A stretch of DNA of 57,891 nt from Acidobacteriota bacterium (GCA_018969405.1 JAGWYK010000006.1:1-57891); one strand, 5' to 3'; positions 27,288 to 36,159 are shown, counted from the stretch's first letter. The notes: generated by a model from the sequence alone, not told the origin. Numbers and translations: made by a program.

Positions 27288-29144
27288 TCAGCGACGGGTG
27301 ATCTGACTGACGTCGCGCACCGCACCCCGGGCCGCCGCGGTGGTCATCGCGGCGTAGGCCTGCAGGGCCGGCGACACCTGGCGATCACGATCCACCGGCG
27401 TCCAGGCCTGTTCGCCACGCTGCTGCTGGGCGGCGAGACGAGCGGCGAGTTCGTCCTCGGGCACATCGAGGGTGATGGACCGGGCCGGGATGTCGATGGT
27501 GATGGTGTCGCCCTCCTGCACGAGACCGATGAGACCGCCCTCGGCCGCCTCGGGCGACACGTGGCCGATCGACAGTCCTGAGGTGCCCCCGCTGAAGCGG
27601 CCGTCGGTGAGAAGCGCACAGGCCTTCCCGAGGCCGCGACCCTTCAGATACGAGGTGGGGTACAGCATCTCCTGCATACCGGGACCACCCTTGGGACCCT
27701 CGTAGCGGATGACCACCACATCACCGGGCACGATCTCATCGGCGAGGATGGCCTCGACGGCGGCGTCCTGACTCTCGAACACCCTGGCCGGACCGCTGAA
27801 GCGGAACAGCTCCTCGTCCACACCGGCGGTCTTCACGATGCAGCCGTCGAGGGCGATGTTGCCGTAGAGCACCGCCAGGCCACCCTCGGAGGTGTAGGCG
27901 TTGGGAACCGAACGGATGCAGCCGGCCTCGCGATCGGTGTCGAGCGAGGGCCAACGGGTGCTCTGCGAGAAGGCCACCTGGGTGGGGATGCCGGCGGGAC
28001 CGGCCAACCAGAACTGACGCGCCTCGTCGGTGCAGGTGTCGCGCATGATGTCCCACTCGTCGAGCGAGGCGCGCATGGTGGGGCTGTGCACCGTGGGCGC
28101 AGAGGTGTCGATGACACCGGCGCGCTCGAGTTCGCCGAGGATGCCCGGGATGCCACCGGCTCGATGCACGTCCTCGATGTGGTACTGCTCGGTGGCGGGC
28201 GAGACCTTGCAGATGTTGGGCACCCGGCGGCTCAGGGCATCGATGTCGGCCATGGTGAAGCCGATCTCCCCCTCGTGGGCGGCGGCCAGGATGTGCAGCA
28301 CGGTGTTGGTGCTGCCTCCCATGGCGATGTCGAGGGCCATGGCGTTCTCGAAGGCCCGACGGTTGGCGATGTTCCGGGGCAGCAGACTGTCGTCGTCGCC
28401 CTCGTAGTACCGCCGGGCGATGTCGACCACCAGGCGACCGGCGCGTCGGAAGAGCTTCTCGCGGTCGGCGTGGGTGGCGACCACCGTGCCGTTGCCCGGC
28501 AGCGACAGGCCGAGCGCCTCGGTGAGGCAGTTCATGGAGTTGGCGGTGAACATGCCCGAGCACGAGCCGCAGGTGGGGCAGGCTGACCGCTCGATCTCGG
28601 CGACGTCCTCGTCGCTCACATCGTCGTCGCTGGACTTCACGATGGCGGAGATGAGGTCGACCTTGACCTCGTTGCCGGCGAGACGGGTCTTGCCCGCCTC
28701 CATCGGTCCACCCGAGACGAACACCGCAGGGATGTTCAGGCGCATGGCGGCCATGAGCATGCCCGGGGTGATCTTGTCGCAGTTCGAGATGCACACGAGA
28801 GCGTCCGCGCAGTGGGCGTTGACCATGTACTCGACCGAATCGGCGATGATGTCGCGGCTCGGGAGGCTGTAGAGCATGCCGCCGTGGCCCATGGCGATGC
28901 CGTCGTCGACGGCGATGGTGTTGAACTCCTTGGCCACCCCACCCGCTGCGGCGACCTCGCCGGCCACGAGCTGGCCCAGATCCTTGAGATGCACATGTCC
29001 GGGCACGAACTGGGTGAACGAGTTGGCGATGGCGATGATCGGCTTGTCGAAGTCGTCATCGGTCATACCGGTGGCCCGCCACAGGGCGCGGGCGCCGGCC
29101 ATGTTGCGGCCATGGGTGGTGGTTCGGGAGCGGTAGGTCGGCAT
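27288..29144 (-). CDS. ilvD: dihydroxy-acid dehydratase IlvD
   Basis: 618 residues. It dehydrates 2,3-dihydroxy-isovalerate and -methylvalerate in valine, isoleucine and pantothenate synthesis. Fe-S ligand cysteines are visible in SNCDKITPG near 123 and [10 protein letters not shown] near 195, and the PxxG-rich C-terminal barrel includes the GRFSGGTSG motif. The cluster makes it a client of the Fe-S machinery encoded in this window. ATG at 29144 with TAGCGT seven bases upstream. Confidence 0.98.
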   Translation of the reverse strand: MPTYRSRTTTHGRNMAGARALWRATGMTDDDFDKPIIAIANSFTQFVPGHVHLKDLGQLVAGEVAAAGGVAKEFNTIAVDDGIAMGHGGMLYSLPSRDIIADSVEYMVNAHCADALVCISNCDKITPGMLMAAMRLNIPAVFVSGGPMEAGKTRLAGNEVKVDLISAIVKSSDDDVSDEDVAEIERSACPTCGSCSGMFTANSMNCLTEALGLSLPGNGTVVATHADREKLFRRAGRLVVDIARRYYEGDDDSLLPRNIANRRAFENAMALDIAMGGSTNTVLHILAAAHEGEIGFTMADIDALSRRVPNICKVSPATEQYHIEDVHRAGGIPGILGELERAGVIDTSAPTVHSPTMRASLDEWDIMRDTCTDEARQFWLAGPAGIPTQVAFSQSTRWPSLDTDREAGCIRSVPNAYTSEGGLAVLYGNIALDGCIVKTAGVDEELFRFSGPARVFESQDAAVEAILADEIVPGDVVVIRYEGPKGGPGMQEMLYPTSYLKGRGLGKACALLTDGRFSGGTSGLSIGHVSPEAAEGGLIGLVQEGDTITIDIPARSITLDVPEDELAARLAAQQQRGEQAWTPVDRDRQVSPALQAYAAMTTAAARGAVRDVSQITRR

Positions 29145-29151
29145 GGCCGAG

Positions 29152-29157
29152 ACGCTA
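29152..29157 (-). promoter_or_regulatory. -10 box of ilvD (leaderless)
   Basis: TAGCGT ends seven bases before the ilvD ATG at 29144. Confidence 0.45.
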
Positions 29158-29296
29158 TCGCCCCGTTGGCGGAGACGGACCCGCCCGAGTATCCGCCCGA
29201 GTGTCCGCCCGAAGGTCAGCCCGACGACCGGGCCGGTGGTCGGGCTGACGGTCGTGTCGGTGCACGACCCCGGATCAGGGCCGGCGTCGGATGCGG

Positions 29297-29370
29297 TGGA
29301 GGTGAGGAGAATCGAACTCCCGACCTCTACGTTGCGAACGTAGCGCTCTAGCCAACTGAGCTACACCCCC
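29297..29370 (-). tRNA. tRNA-Ala (anticodon CGC)
   Basis: 74-base cloverleaf on the minus strand. The acceptor stem is GGGGGTG/CACCTCC with one G-T pair. The D-arm starts TAGCTCAGTTGG, the anticodon stem is CTACG/CGTAG with loop TTCGCAA (plus-strand 29332-29338), and the T-loop is TTCGATT. Discriminator A is at 29297, and the 3' CCA is not fully encoded. The anticodon reads GCG. Confidence 0.95.
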
Positions 29371-29431
29371 GCGAAGAGAAGACGTTACCCGCGCCCGTGC
29401 CGGGCCCGGGAATCGACAGGTGGGACCCGCC

Positions 29432-29962
29432 TCAGCGGGAACCGACGGCGCGCAGGTGCGGCGCGGCGGTGGCCACCTCCTCCGAGCGGTCCTCGGAGAA
29501 GAAGTCGATGCGATCGGCCGACACCCGTTCGGTCGACGGCAGACGCCGGACCTTGGCCCGCTGCTCGAGCACCCGCTTCTGGGCGTTGGCCAGCAGGGTG
29601 ATGTAGGCCCCGGTGAGGAGCAGCGACAGGACGAACAGCGTGGTGGCGGCACCGCCCATGGCCACCGAGGCGAGGAACAGCACCCCGGTGGAACCGAGCA
29701 GGGAGAACAGCACGGTGCGGCGACGCTGCTTGACCGGCGAGAGCGTGGGGCGCACCGGCGCGAACGAGGTGCTGCCCGGGAAGACCTGCACCCGGGGGGC
29801 CACGGCCAGACCGGTGCGGGGGGTGGCCCGCTGCAGGGTGTTCATGTGCCGGGCGAAGGAGGAGATCGAGTTGCTGCGGGTGGTCTCCGTGCGCGTGCGC
29901 AGCCAGTTGGCCAGGTAGACCGCCCACACCACCGCGAGGATGAACAGGATCACGTAGGTCAC
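29432..29962 (-). CDS. GlpR/SepX-like two-pass membrane protein
   Basis: 176 residues. An N-terminal helix (about 3-20), a roughly 65-residue basic loop, a pair of hydrophobic segments near 84-103 and 106-124, and a basic then acidic tail. Topology, length and location near moeA and galU match actinobacterial GlpR (Rv0996) and SepX, membrane proteins of the divisome; GlpR binds the MoeA-like Glp. Assignment rests on layout and context rather than a diagnostic motif. GTG at 29962 has AAGGAAG about seven bases upstream. It lies downstream of moaC. Confidence 0.6.
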   Translation of the reverse strand: MTYVILFILAVVWAVYLANWLRTRTETTRSNSISSFARHMNTLQRATPRTGLAVAPRVQVFPGSTSFAPVRPTLSPVKQRRRTVLFSLLGSTGVLFLASVAMGGAATTLFVLSLLLTGAYITLLANAQKRVLEQRAKVRRLPSTERVSADRIDFFSEDRSEEVATAAPHLRAVGSR

Positions 29963-30206
29963 TCCGCGTCTTCCTTCACTGCTGGGGGGACCGTACTTCC
30001 GGGTGCTCGGGACGAGGTGGATACCTCGATTCCGATGCGGACTCGGACGGAGGACCGTCGATGGTCACCGCCCTCCGAGCACCTCCGGGATCGGCCCAGT
30101 GGATCGAGAACGGCAATGGTCTACTACGGAGGGGGGAGGCCGGTCCATTGGGCGCCTCCGCCGCTGTCAGGGGCGGGATCCGGCCGCCCATCGGATCCGG
30201 TTCGGC
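29963..30206. other. longest intergenic region, interleaved inverted repeats
   Basis: 244 bases between the moaC stop and the GlpR-like start. I see no gene. Two interleaved inverted repeats occur: CAATGG (30114-30119) with CCATTG (30145-30150), and GGAGGC (30135-30140) with GCCTCC (30154-30159). Only one set could pair at a time unless a pseudoknot forms. Confidence 0.4.
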
Positions 30207-30770
30207 TCAGGCGACGGTGTCGGGATCGTCCTCGTCGAGCCCCGCCCCGCCGGTGAAGGGCCCCTCGAGCACATCGGCGCCCATCTCGGCCAGCGGATCA
30301 CGGCGGTAGGTGCCCTGGCGACCACCGGTCTTCTCCCACAGGGCGATGTCGCTGATGACCATCTCCCGGTCGCTGGACTTGCACATGTCGTAGATGGTCA
30401 GGGCCGCCACCGAACAGGCCGTGAGGGCCTCCATCTCGACCCCGGTGCGATCGACGGTCTCGACCTGGACCTCCACCTCGATGTAGCGGTCCTCGATGCG
30501 GAAGTTGACGTACACGCTGCCGACCAGCAGCGGATGGCACAGCGGGATGAGATCGGAGGTGCGCTTGGCCGCCTGGATGCCGGCGACCCGGGCCACGGCG
30601 AGGACATCGCCCTTGGTGACCGCACCCCGGGCCACCAGCGCGGTGGTCTCCGGCTTCATGTGCACCCGGGCCCGGGCGATGGCCCGACGGTGGGTGGCGT
30701 CCTTGGGCGTGACATCGACCATGCGGGCCCGACCGAGCGGGTCGAGATGGGTGAGACCCCGATCTGACAT
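30207..30770 (-). CDS. moaC: cyclic pyranopterin monophosphate synthase MoaC
   Basis: 187 residues. Converts 3',8-cyclo-GTP to cyclic pyranopterin monophosphate in molybdenum-cofactor synthesis. Conserved motifs are the KGDVLAVARVAGIQAAKRT region, LIPLCHPL near 74-81, the GVEMEALTA stretch near 110, and YDMCKS near 127. The C-terminal 25 residues are an acidic tail. ATG at 30770, six bases after TAGACT; it diverges from the cupin gene across 29 bases. Confidence 0.97.
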   Translation of the reverse strand: MSDRGLTHLDPLGRARMVDVTPKDATHRRAIARARVHMKPETTALVARGAVTKGDVLAVARVAGIQAAKRTSDLIPLCHPLLVGSVYVNFRIEDRYIEVEVQVETVDRTGVEMEALTACSVAALTIYDMCKSSDREMVISDIALWEKTGGRQGTYRRDPLAEMGADVLEGPFTGGAGLDEDDPDTVA

Positions 30771-30776
30771 GGGGCG

Positions 30777-30782
30777 AGTCTA
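30777..30782 (-). promoter_or_regulatory. -10 box of moaC (leaderless)
   Basis: TAGACT ends six bases before the moaC ATG at 30770. Confidence 0.5.
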
Positions 30783-30787
30783 GGACC

Positions 30788-30793
30788 GACACT
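30788..30793 (+). promoter_or_regulatory. -10-like box (GACACT) of cupin gene
   Basis: GACACT ends six bases before the ATG at 30800. A TAGGAC at 30781-30786 is an alternative but lacks the final T. Confidence 0.3.
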
Positions 30794-30799
30794 GGAGTG

Positions 30800-31777
30800 A
30801 TGGAACCGACGCTGCTGACCGGTGCGGCCACCGAGGACTGGACCGGTGACGCCCGGTACTTCGAATACTCGAGAGCGGCCGATCCCATCGGCTCGGGCCA
30901 CATCTCCGCCCTCCCCATGGCCCGGCTGGCCGCCGCCGAGCATCAGCGGGTCGCCACCGGCGTGGTGCCCTTCGACGTGTCGACGCAGCTCGGCATCACC
31001 ACCGGACCCGCCACCTCGCCGGCGCTGCTGGCCTCGTTCATCCGCATCGCCCCGGGGGACTCGCTCGACACCGCGCCGGTGGCCACCTCCGAGCTCTACC
31101 GGGTCATCGCCGGGTCGGGGACCACACTGGTCGACGGACGCGAACTGCACTGGAGCGCCGGCGACTTCTTCGTCCTGCCCGCCGGCTGTCCCGCCACCCA
31201 CCGGGCCACCAGCGACACGACCATGTACTGGGTCACCGACGAACCGCTGCTGCGTCATCTCGGCGTGGTCCCCACCGAGCGTCGCTTCGCCATCACCCAC
31301 TTCTCGGCGGCGCAGGTCGAGGCCGAACTGTCCGCCATCGAATCCTCACCGCGAGCCACCGATCGCAACCGCCTCGCGGTGCTGCTCAACACCGCACCGA
31401 ACGAGCTCACCCGCACCGTCACCCATGTCCTGTGGGCCATGTACGGCCTGCTGCCGGCCGACGCCGTGCAACGACCTCATCGGCACCAGTCCGTGGCCCT
31501 CGACCTGGTGGGCGACTGCCGGCCCGGGTGCTACACGCTGGTGGGTCGCTCCATCGACGAACGGGGCGAGATCATCGATCCGGTGCGCGTCGACTGGGAA
31601 CCCGACTCCGCCTTCATCACCCCACCGGGACTCTGGCACGCCCATCACAACGAGTCGGGCGCTCCGGCCCACATCATCCCCATCCAGGACGCCGGCCTGC
31701 ACACCCACCTGCGCTCGCTCGACATCCGCTTCGCCCCGCCACGTCGGCGGGCGGAGGGCGATCAGCCGCCGATCTGA
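30800..31777 (+). CDS. bicupin protein, dioxygenase-like
   Basis: 325 residues with two cupin barrels. The first (about 60-145) has the GDFFVLPAGCPATH segment, and the second (about 215-310) has the HRHQSVALD metal-binding motif near 225-233 and a GLWHAHHN motif near 278. Overall it resembles the gentisate 1,2-dioxygenase/bicupin group, but the first barrel's metal ligands are weak, so substrate and activity are uncertain. The ATG at 30800 follows an in-frame GTG at 30797; box spacing favours the ATG. It overlaps moaA by 16 bases at the 3' ends. Confidence 0.75.
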   Translation: MEPTLLTGAATEDWTGDARYFEYSRAADPIGSGHISALPMARLAAAEHQRVATGVVPFDVSTQLGITTGPATSPALLASFIRIAPGDSLDTAPVATSELYRVIAGSGTTLVDGRELHWSAGDFFVLPAGCPATHRATSDTTMYWVTDEPLLRHLGVVPTERRFAITHFSAAQVEAELSAIESSPRATDRNRLAVLLNTAPNELTRTVTHVLWAMYGLLPADAVQRPHRHQSVALDLVGDCRPGCYTLVGRSIDERGEIIDPVRVDWEPDSAFITPPGLWHAHHNESGAPAHIIPIQDAGLHTHLRSLDIRFAPPRRRAEGDQPPI

Positions 31778-32760
31778 CTCATCGACCGGGCCGGTCGGAT
31801 GAAGTGCACCCGATTGATCTGGTGTCCGGCCCATTTGGCCCCGACCTCGGCCCGGATGGCCGCAGCGATGGTGTCGTCGTTTGCCCCACCCCGCAGCAGG
31901 GAGCGGAGGTCGAGTTCGCGGGTGGCGAACAGGCAGTGCCGCAGCATGCCGTCGGCGGTGAGTCGCACCCGGTCGCAGGTGTCGCAGAAGGCGTGGGTGA
32001 CGCTGGCGATGACGCCGATCTCGCCGGCCCCGTCACGGTGACGCCACCGTTCGGCCGGCGCGCTGCCCTGCGCCTCCACCGCCTCGAGCGGGAACCGGGC
32101 GTCGATGGTGGCGATGATCTCGTCACGGGAGAGCACCTTGTCGTTGCTCCATTCGCCCTGCGCGTCGAGGGGCATGAACTCGATGAAGCGGATGGTGACG
32201 CCCTTGTCGCGGCCGAACTGGACGAAATCGAGCAGTTCGTCGTCGTTGACCCCGCGCATGGCGACCACATTGATCTTCACCGGTGAGAGACCGGCGTCGA
32301 GCGCGGCATCGATGCCGTCGAGCACTCTGTCGAGGTCGTCGCGCCGGGTGATGGTGGCGAATCGATCGGGCCGCAGCGAATCGCAGGAGATGTTGATGCG
32401 CGTCAGGCCCGCGGCGCGCAGCTCCGCGGCACCGGAGCGCAGCGTGGTGCCGTTGGTGGTGAGGGCGAGATCGACACCGAGTCCGGAGAGCTGGGCGACC
32501 AGACGGGGCAGATCGGCTCGGAGGGTGGGTTCGCCGCCGGTGAGGCGGATGCCGTCGAACCCGAACCGCTCGACGCAGAGCCGGGCCACGCGGGTGATCT
32601 CCTCGTACGAGAGCACCTCATGGCGCGGCAGCCAGTCGAGACCCTCGGCGGGCATGCAGTAGGAGCAGCGGAAGTTGCAGCGGTCGGTCACCGAGATGCG
32701 CAGATCCCGGTGCACGCGCCCGAACCCGTCGGCGAGAGGCTCGGGACCCATGGAGGACAT
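31762..32760 (-). CDS. moaA: GTP 3',8-cyclase MoaA
   Basis: 332 residues. Radical-SAM enzyme for the first step of molybdenum-cofactor synthesis. The N-terminal cluster is CNFRCSYC near 28-35, the second [4Fe-4S] site is in FCDTCDR plus a later Cys in RHCLF, and the protein ends in the Gly-Gly that MoaA needs. The TGGEPTL motif near 74 contacts SAM. ATG at 32760 has TAGTCT six bases upstream, inside the 3' end of moeA, so moaA can be transcribed independently of moeA. Confidence 0.97.
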   Translation of the reverse strand: MSSMGPEPLADGFGRVHRDLRISVTDRCNFRCSYCMPAEGLDWLPRHEVLSYEEITRVARLCVERFGFDGIRLTGGEPTLRADLPRLVAQLSGLGVDLALTTNGTTLRSGAAELRAAGLTRINISCDSLRPDRFATITRRDDLDRVLDGIDAALDAGLSPVKINVVAMRGVNDDELLDFVQFGRDKGVTIRFIEFMPLDAQGEWSNDKVLSRDEIIATIDARFPLEAVEAQGSAPAERWRHRDGAGEIGVIASVTHAFCDTCDRVRLTADGMLRHCLFATRELDLRSLLRGGANDDTIAAAIRAEVGAKWAGHQINRVHFIRPARSMSQIGG

Positions 32761-32766
32761 GGACCG

Positions 32767-32772
32767 AGACTA
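32767..32772 (-). promoter_or_regulatory. -10 box of moaA (leaderless)
   Basis: TAGTCT ends six bases before the moaA ATG at 32760 and overlaps the moeA stop region. Confidence 0.5.
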
Positions 32773-34008
32773 CGGCGCCAGCAGCAGCACCCGCACCGCG
32801 GCACCCGCCTCGATGGTGGGGCCGTCGGGCAGCACGGCGAGGGCGTCGGCCGCCGCCATCGCCGCCATCTGATGGGACCCCTGGGCCCCCGCCGAACGCA
32901 CCCGGTGGGTACCGGTGGCCAGATCGTGGGTGCAGCGCACGCGGGCGAAGTGGATCTTGCCGTCGGGTCGGCGCGTGAGCGGTTCCTCGGCCACGGCGAG
33001 CACGGTCGGACGATCCAGATCCTCGCCGACGGCCCCCGCCATCTGGCGCAGACCCGGCCGACAGAACAGCTCGAAGCTCACCATCGACGACACCGGATTG
33101 CCGGGCAGACCGAACACGGGCACCGCCGCGCCGTCGGACCGGCGGGTGATGGTGCCGAAGGCCAAGGGCTTGGCCGGCTTGATGGCGACCTGCATCCAGC
33201 GCATGTCGCCGATGCGGTCCAGCACGACCTTGATGTAATCGAAATCGCCCATGCTCACCCCACCGGAGGTGACCAGTGCATCGCAGTGCTCGACACCGGC
33301 GAGCAGTGCTCCTTCGATAGCGGCCTCGTCGTCGCGCACCAGTCCGAGATCCACGGTGTCGAAACCACTGGATCGCAGCAGGGCGCGCAGGGCGAGTCGG
33401 TTGGAATCGCGGATCTGCCCGGGACCGAGGGGGCCACCACCTTCGACCAGTTCATCGCCGGTGGAGATCACCCCGACCCGAGGACGCGGCACGACGGCCA
33501 GGTGGGTGACCCCCACGGTGGCGAGCATCCCGAGATGGGCGGCGGTGAGGCGGGTGCCGGGCTCCAGCAGGACATCACCGGGTTCGATGTCGTCGCCGGC
33601 CGGCCGGAGGTTGTCGCCGGCGTTCACGGCCTCACCGATGATGACGGTGTTGCCATCGGCGCTGACCTCGGTGCGCTCGACCATCACGATGGCATCGGCG
33701 CCGGGCGGCACCGGCGCACCGGTCATGATGCGGGCGGCCTCCCCCGGGCCCACCGGGCTGTCGAGTCCCGACATCCCGGCGCGCACCGTGCCGACGATGC
33801 GCAGCGCAGTGGATCGATCGGGGTGGAGATCGGCGGCGCGCACGGCGAAGCCGTCGACCGCGGTGTTGGCGAAGGGCGGCACCTGTTCACGAGCCTCCAC
33901 CGACTCGGCGGCGACGAGGTCGAGAGCCTCGGCGAGGGGGACGACGGTGGGTTCGGCGCGTCGACAGCGCTCGAGGACGAAGCGACGCGCCTCGGTGTAC
34001 TCGATCAC
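32770..34008 (-). CDS. moeA: molybdopterin molybdotransferase MoeA / Glp homologue
   Basis: 412 residues, the complete four-domain MoeA. It inserts molybdate into adenylylated molybdopterin. Recognisable stretches are FANTAVDGFAVR near 46-57, MTGAPVPPGADAIV near 95-108, ISTGDEL near 180 and SGGVSMGDFDYIK near 251-263. In mycobacteria and corynebacteria a MoeA-like protein next to galU is Glp, which binds FtsZ and the membrane protein GlpR; a GlpR-like gene is 3 kb away here. GTG at 34008 overlaps the galU stop (GTGA). Confidence 0.95.
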   Translation of the reverse strand: MIEYTEARRFVLERCRRAEPTVVPLAEALDLVAAESVEAREQVPPFANTAVDGFAVRAADLHPDRSTALRIVGTVRAGMSGLDSPVGPGEAARIMTGAPVPPGADAIVMVERTEVSADGNTVIIGEAVNAGDNLRPAGDDIEPGDVLLEPGTRLTAAHLGMLATVGVTHLAVVPRPRVGVISTGDELVEGGGPLGPGQIRDSNRLALRALLRSSGFDTVDLGLVRDDEAAIEGALLAGVEHCDALVTSGGVSMGDFDYIKVVLDRIGDMRWMQVAIKPAKPLAFGTITRRSDGAAVPVFGLPGNPVSSMVSFELFCRPGLRQMAGAVGEDLDRPTVLAVAEEPLTRRPDGKIHFARVRCTHDLATGTHRVRSAGAQGSHQMAAMAAADALAVLPDGPTIEAGAAVRVLLLAP

Positions 34009-34895
34009 GCGAGGCGGTTGTGCACCAGGTCGACGAGATAGGCGCGGAACTCGTCGCCGAGGTCAGGACGGGCGAGCGCCAGCTCGACGGTGGCACGCAG
34101 GTAGTCGATCTTGCGACCGACGTCGAAACGCCCTTCGGTGAAGACCCAGCCAAGCACGTCCTCGGTGTGCAGGAGGAGCTCGATGGCGTCGGTGAGCTGC
34201 ATCTCGCCCCCGACCCCGGGCCGGATCTCGAGCAGCGCGTCGAAGATGCCGGGGGTGAACACGTAGCGACCCATCACCGCCAGGTTGGAGGGTGCATCGG
34301 CCGGCGCCGGTTTCTCGACGATGCCGCGGATGCGCACGAGCTGATCGCTGATGACCTCGGGATCGACACAGCCGTAGGAGGAGATCTGATCGATCGGGAA
34401 CTCCGAGAGGGCGATGACCGATCCCCCGGTCTCCTCCTGGGTCTTCATCATGTCCGAGAGCACGGTGCAGTTCTCGTCCATGATGTCGTCGCCGAGCATG
34501 ACCACGAAGGGCTCGTCCCCCACATGCTTGCGGGCCACCGAGACGGCATGACCGAGACCGAGCGGCTCGCCCTGCCGCACGTAGTGGATGTCGGCGAGCT
34601 CGGCGAGATGTCGGACCTCGGCCAGCTCCGCGGTCTTACCCCGATCCTCGAGGAAGTACTCGAGCTCGAAGTTGCGATCGAAGTGATCCTCGAGCGAGCG
34701 CTTGGAGCGGCCGGTCACGATGAGGATGTCCTCGATGCCGGACCGGACCGCCTCCTCGACCACGTACTGGATCGCGGGCTTGTCGACGAGCGGAAGCATC
34801 TCCTTGGGCTGGGCCTTGGTGGCGGGCAGGAAGCGCGTCCCCAGTCCCGCCGCCGGAATGACCGCCTTGGTGATCCTCTTGTTCGGCACGGCCAT
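34005..34895 (-). CDS. galU: UTP-glucose-1-phosphate uridylyltransferase GalU
   Basis: 296 residues. Makes UDP-glucose for envelope glycans and trehalose. The nucleotide-binding signature AAGLGTRFLPATKA is near 15-28 with the catalytic Lys in KEMLPL, and EKPAP near 195 closes the sugar site. Start is ambiguous. The ATG at 34895 is directly abutted by the GGGAGGG Shine-Dalgarno (34902-34896), which is too close, whereas the in-frame GTG at 34889 has about seven bases of spacing and still keeps a full N-terminus. A TATGAT box at 34920-34915 predicts a short leader. Confidence 0.95.
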   Translation of the reverse strand: MAVPNKRITKAVIPAAGLGTRFLPATKAQPKEMLPLVDKPAIQYVVEEAVRSGIEDILIVTGRSKRSLEDHFDRNFELEYFLEDRGKTAELAEVRHLAELADIHYVRQGEPLGLGHAVSVARKHVGDEPFVVMLGDDIMDENCTVLSDMMKTQEETGGSVIALSEFPIDQISSYGCVDPEVISDQLVRIRGIVEKPAPADAPSNLAVMGRYVFTPGIFDALLEIRPGVGGEMQLTDAIELLLHTEDVLGWVFTEGRFDVGRKIDYLRATVELALARPDLGDEFRAYLVDLVHNRLA

Positions 34896-34914
34896 CCCTC
34901 CCGTCGGTGGAGAG

Positions 34915-34920
34915 ATCATA
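34915..34920 (-). promoter_or_regulatory. -10 box of galU-moeA operon
   Basis: TATGAT on the minus strand, 19 bases before the ATG at 34895, giving a leader of roughly a dozen bases that carries GGGAGGG. Confidence 0.45.
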
Positions 34921-35003
34921 GGCGTCGCCCGGCGGAGGACCGACCGCGCCCGATCGCTACACTTCCGAGGCCGCCTCACCCCCCACAGTCTCCGAGGAAG
35001 CCC

Positions 35004-35339
35004 ATGCCCGTCTACCAGTACCGATGCGCCGACTGCGGCCACGAACTCGAGGTCCAGCAGGCGTTCACCGATGACGCCCTCACCGAGTGCCCGGCCTGCC
35101 ATGGCGCGCTCAAGAAGCGCTTCGGCTCCGTCGGCATCTCGTTCAAGGGCAGCGGCTTCTACAAGAACGACAGTCGTGGCTCCGGGTCCAGCTCCTCGAG
35201 CAGCAGCGGCTCCTCCTCGGACACCACCTCGTCGAGCAGCGACACCTCCAGCAGTTCGACCACAGGTTCGACCACCGCCAGCTCCGCCACCTCCGCGGCC
35301 CCAGCGGCGGCGGCCGCATCGGGCAGCAGCACCGACTGA
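35004..35339 (+). CDS. FmdB-family zinc-ribbon protein with disordered tail (Ruc-like)
   Basis: 111 residues. A four-Cys zinc ribbon (Cys8, 11, 29, 32) is followed by a conserved KGSGFY motif (48-53) and then a Ser/Thr/Ala-only disordered tail of about 55 residues. Its N-terminal half closely resembles Rv0991c (Ruc), a redox-regulated chaperone that cooperates with Hsp70 (from memory), and that gene also sits by galU. GAGGAA four bases before the ATG is the Shine-Dalgarno. The long upstream open frame is antisense to galU and rejected. Confidence 0.9.
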   Translation: MPVYQYRCADCGHELEVQQAFTDDALTECPACHGALKKRFGSVGISFKGSGFYKNDSRGSGSSSSSSSGSSSDTTSSSSDTSSSSTTGSTTASSATSAAPAAAAASGSSTD

Positions 35340-35371
35340 GACCCGCGGTGCCCAGCAGCCGGGCATCGGTC

Positions 35372-35398
35372 GGATCGCAAGGATCGCAGGAATCGCGA
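35372..35398. repeat. 9-bp tandem repeat, three units
   Basis: GGATCGCAA, GGATCGCAG and GAATCGCGA follow one another in exact 9-base phase between the FmdB and SAF genes. It is the second intergenic 9-base array in the window (see 13170-13241). Confidence 0.6.
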
Positions 35399-35436
35399 TG
35401 GGTCGGCGGTCTCTGTCTGTCCGGCCGACCTTCCCC

Positions 35437-35442
35437 TACCCT
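35437..35442 (+). promoter_or_regulatory. -10 box of SAF-domain gene
   Basis: TACCCT 45 bases before the ATG at 35488, giving a leader of about 35-40 bases that contains the GGAAAGG Shine-Dalgarno. Confidence 0.4.
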
Positions 35443-35487
35443 CCGAGGCCTTCCTCTCCTGGTGTCACGATCCGGAAAGGCGCACCC

Positions 35488-36150
35488 ATGAGGACCCGGC
35501 GCAGCACCGACGCCCTGCACAGCCTCGCCGAGATCCTCCTCCATCGGCGCCGCGATCGGCATGCTCGCGGCCGGTTCGGTCGCCGACGACTGCGCTCGGC
35601 GACCACGATCGCCGTCGTCCTGCTCGCCGCACTCGCCACCGCCCGTCTGGTCGGCGAGGCCGCGGCGCTGCGATCGGCCTACGGGACCCGCCGGAGGCTC
35701 CCGGTGGCCCGCGCCGATCTGCTCGTCGGTCATGTGGTCGGCGCCGAGGACGTCGACTGGCGCGACCTGCCGGTGGCCCTGGTCCCGAGCGGCGCCAGTC
35801 CCGATCCGGTGGGCCGCACCGTCCGGGCGCCGATCATGGCCGCCGAGGTCATGGTCGACCAGCGCCTGTACGGGTCCGCCGCCGCTGGTCCGGCCGGTCT
35901 GATGGAGGGAAGCGAGCGGGCCGTGGCCATCGAGCGCGACGCCCTCACACCGGCCGTGCGCCCCGGTGACCGGGTGGATCTGCTCGGTGGAGGGGCGCGG
36001 GCGGCGACTGCGCCGCTGGCCCGCCGGGCCCGGGTGCTCGCCGTCGACGAACGCTCCGTACTGGTGGCGGTGACCGCCACCGAGGCCGTCCCGGTGGCCC
36101 GCGCCGCGCTCGATCGCACCATGCTCATGGCCCTGGTCGGCGGGGGTTAG
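35488..36150 (+). CDS. SAF-domain membrane protein (CpaB/RcpC-like)
   Basis: 220 residues. A basic N-terminus, one transmembrane helix (about 39-57) and an extracytoplasmic SAF domain (about 67-130, VARADLLVGHVVGAEDV and later GRTVRAPIMAAEV). A second small beta domain follows. Such proteins occur in pilus-assembly operons, but no pilus genes are here; in Actinobacteria a SAF protein often neighbours the FmdB gene. GGAAAGG lies eight bases before the ATG at 35488. Its TAG stop is part of the uppP -10 box. Confidence 0.8.
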   Translation: MRTRRSTDALHSLAEILLHRRRDRHARGRFGRRRLRSATTIAVVLLAALATARLVGEAAALRSAYGTRRRLPVARADLLVGHVVGAEDVDWRDLPVALVPSGASPDPVGRTVRAPIMAAEVMVDQRLYGSAAAGPAGLMEGSERAVAIERDALTPAVRPGDRVDLLGGGARAATAPLARRARVLAVDERSVLVAVTATEAVPVARAALDRTMLMALVGGG

Positions 36151-36153
36151 ATT
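36148..36153 (+). promoter_or_regulatory. -10 box of uppP, overlapping the upstream stop codon
   Basis: TAGATT: its TAG is the SAF gene's stop codon and it ends six bases before the uppP GTG at 36160. Confidence 0.5.
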
Positions 36154-36159
36154 CTTCCG

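Noticed and set aside
29963-30206. Molybdenum-cofactor riboswitch next to moaC
   Set aside because: Moco riboswitches lie upstream of their genes, but this region is downstream of moaC, and I cannot match its helices to the known structure.
35004-35339. Serine-rich FmdB tail as a misread or frameshift
   Set aside because: The zinc ribbon, KGSGFY motif and disordered tail continue in one frame to a normal stop, as in the Rv0991c type, so the tail is probably genuine.
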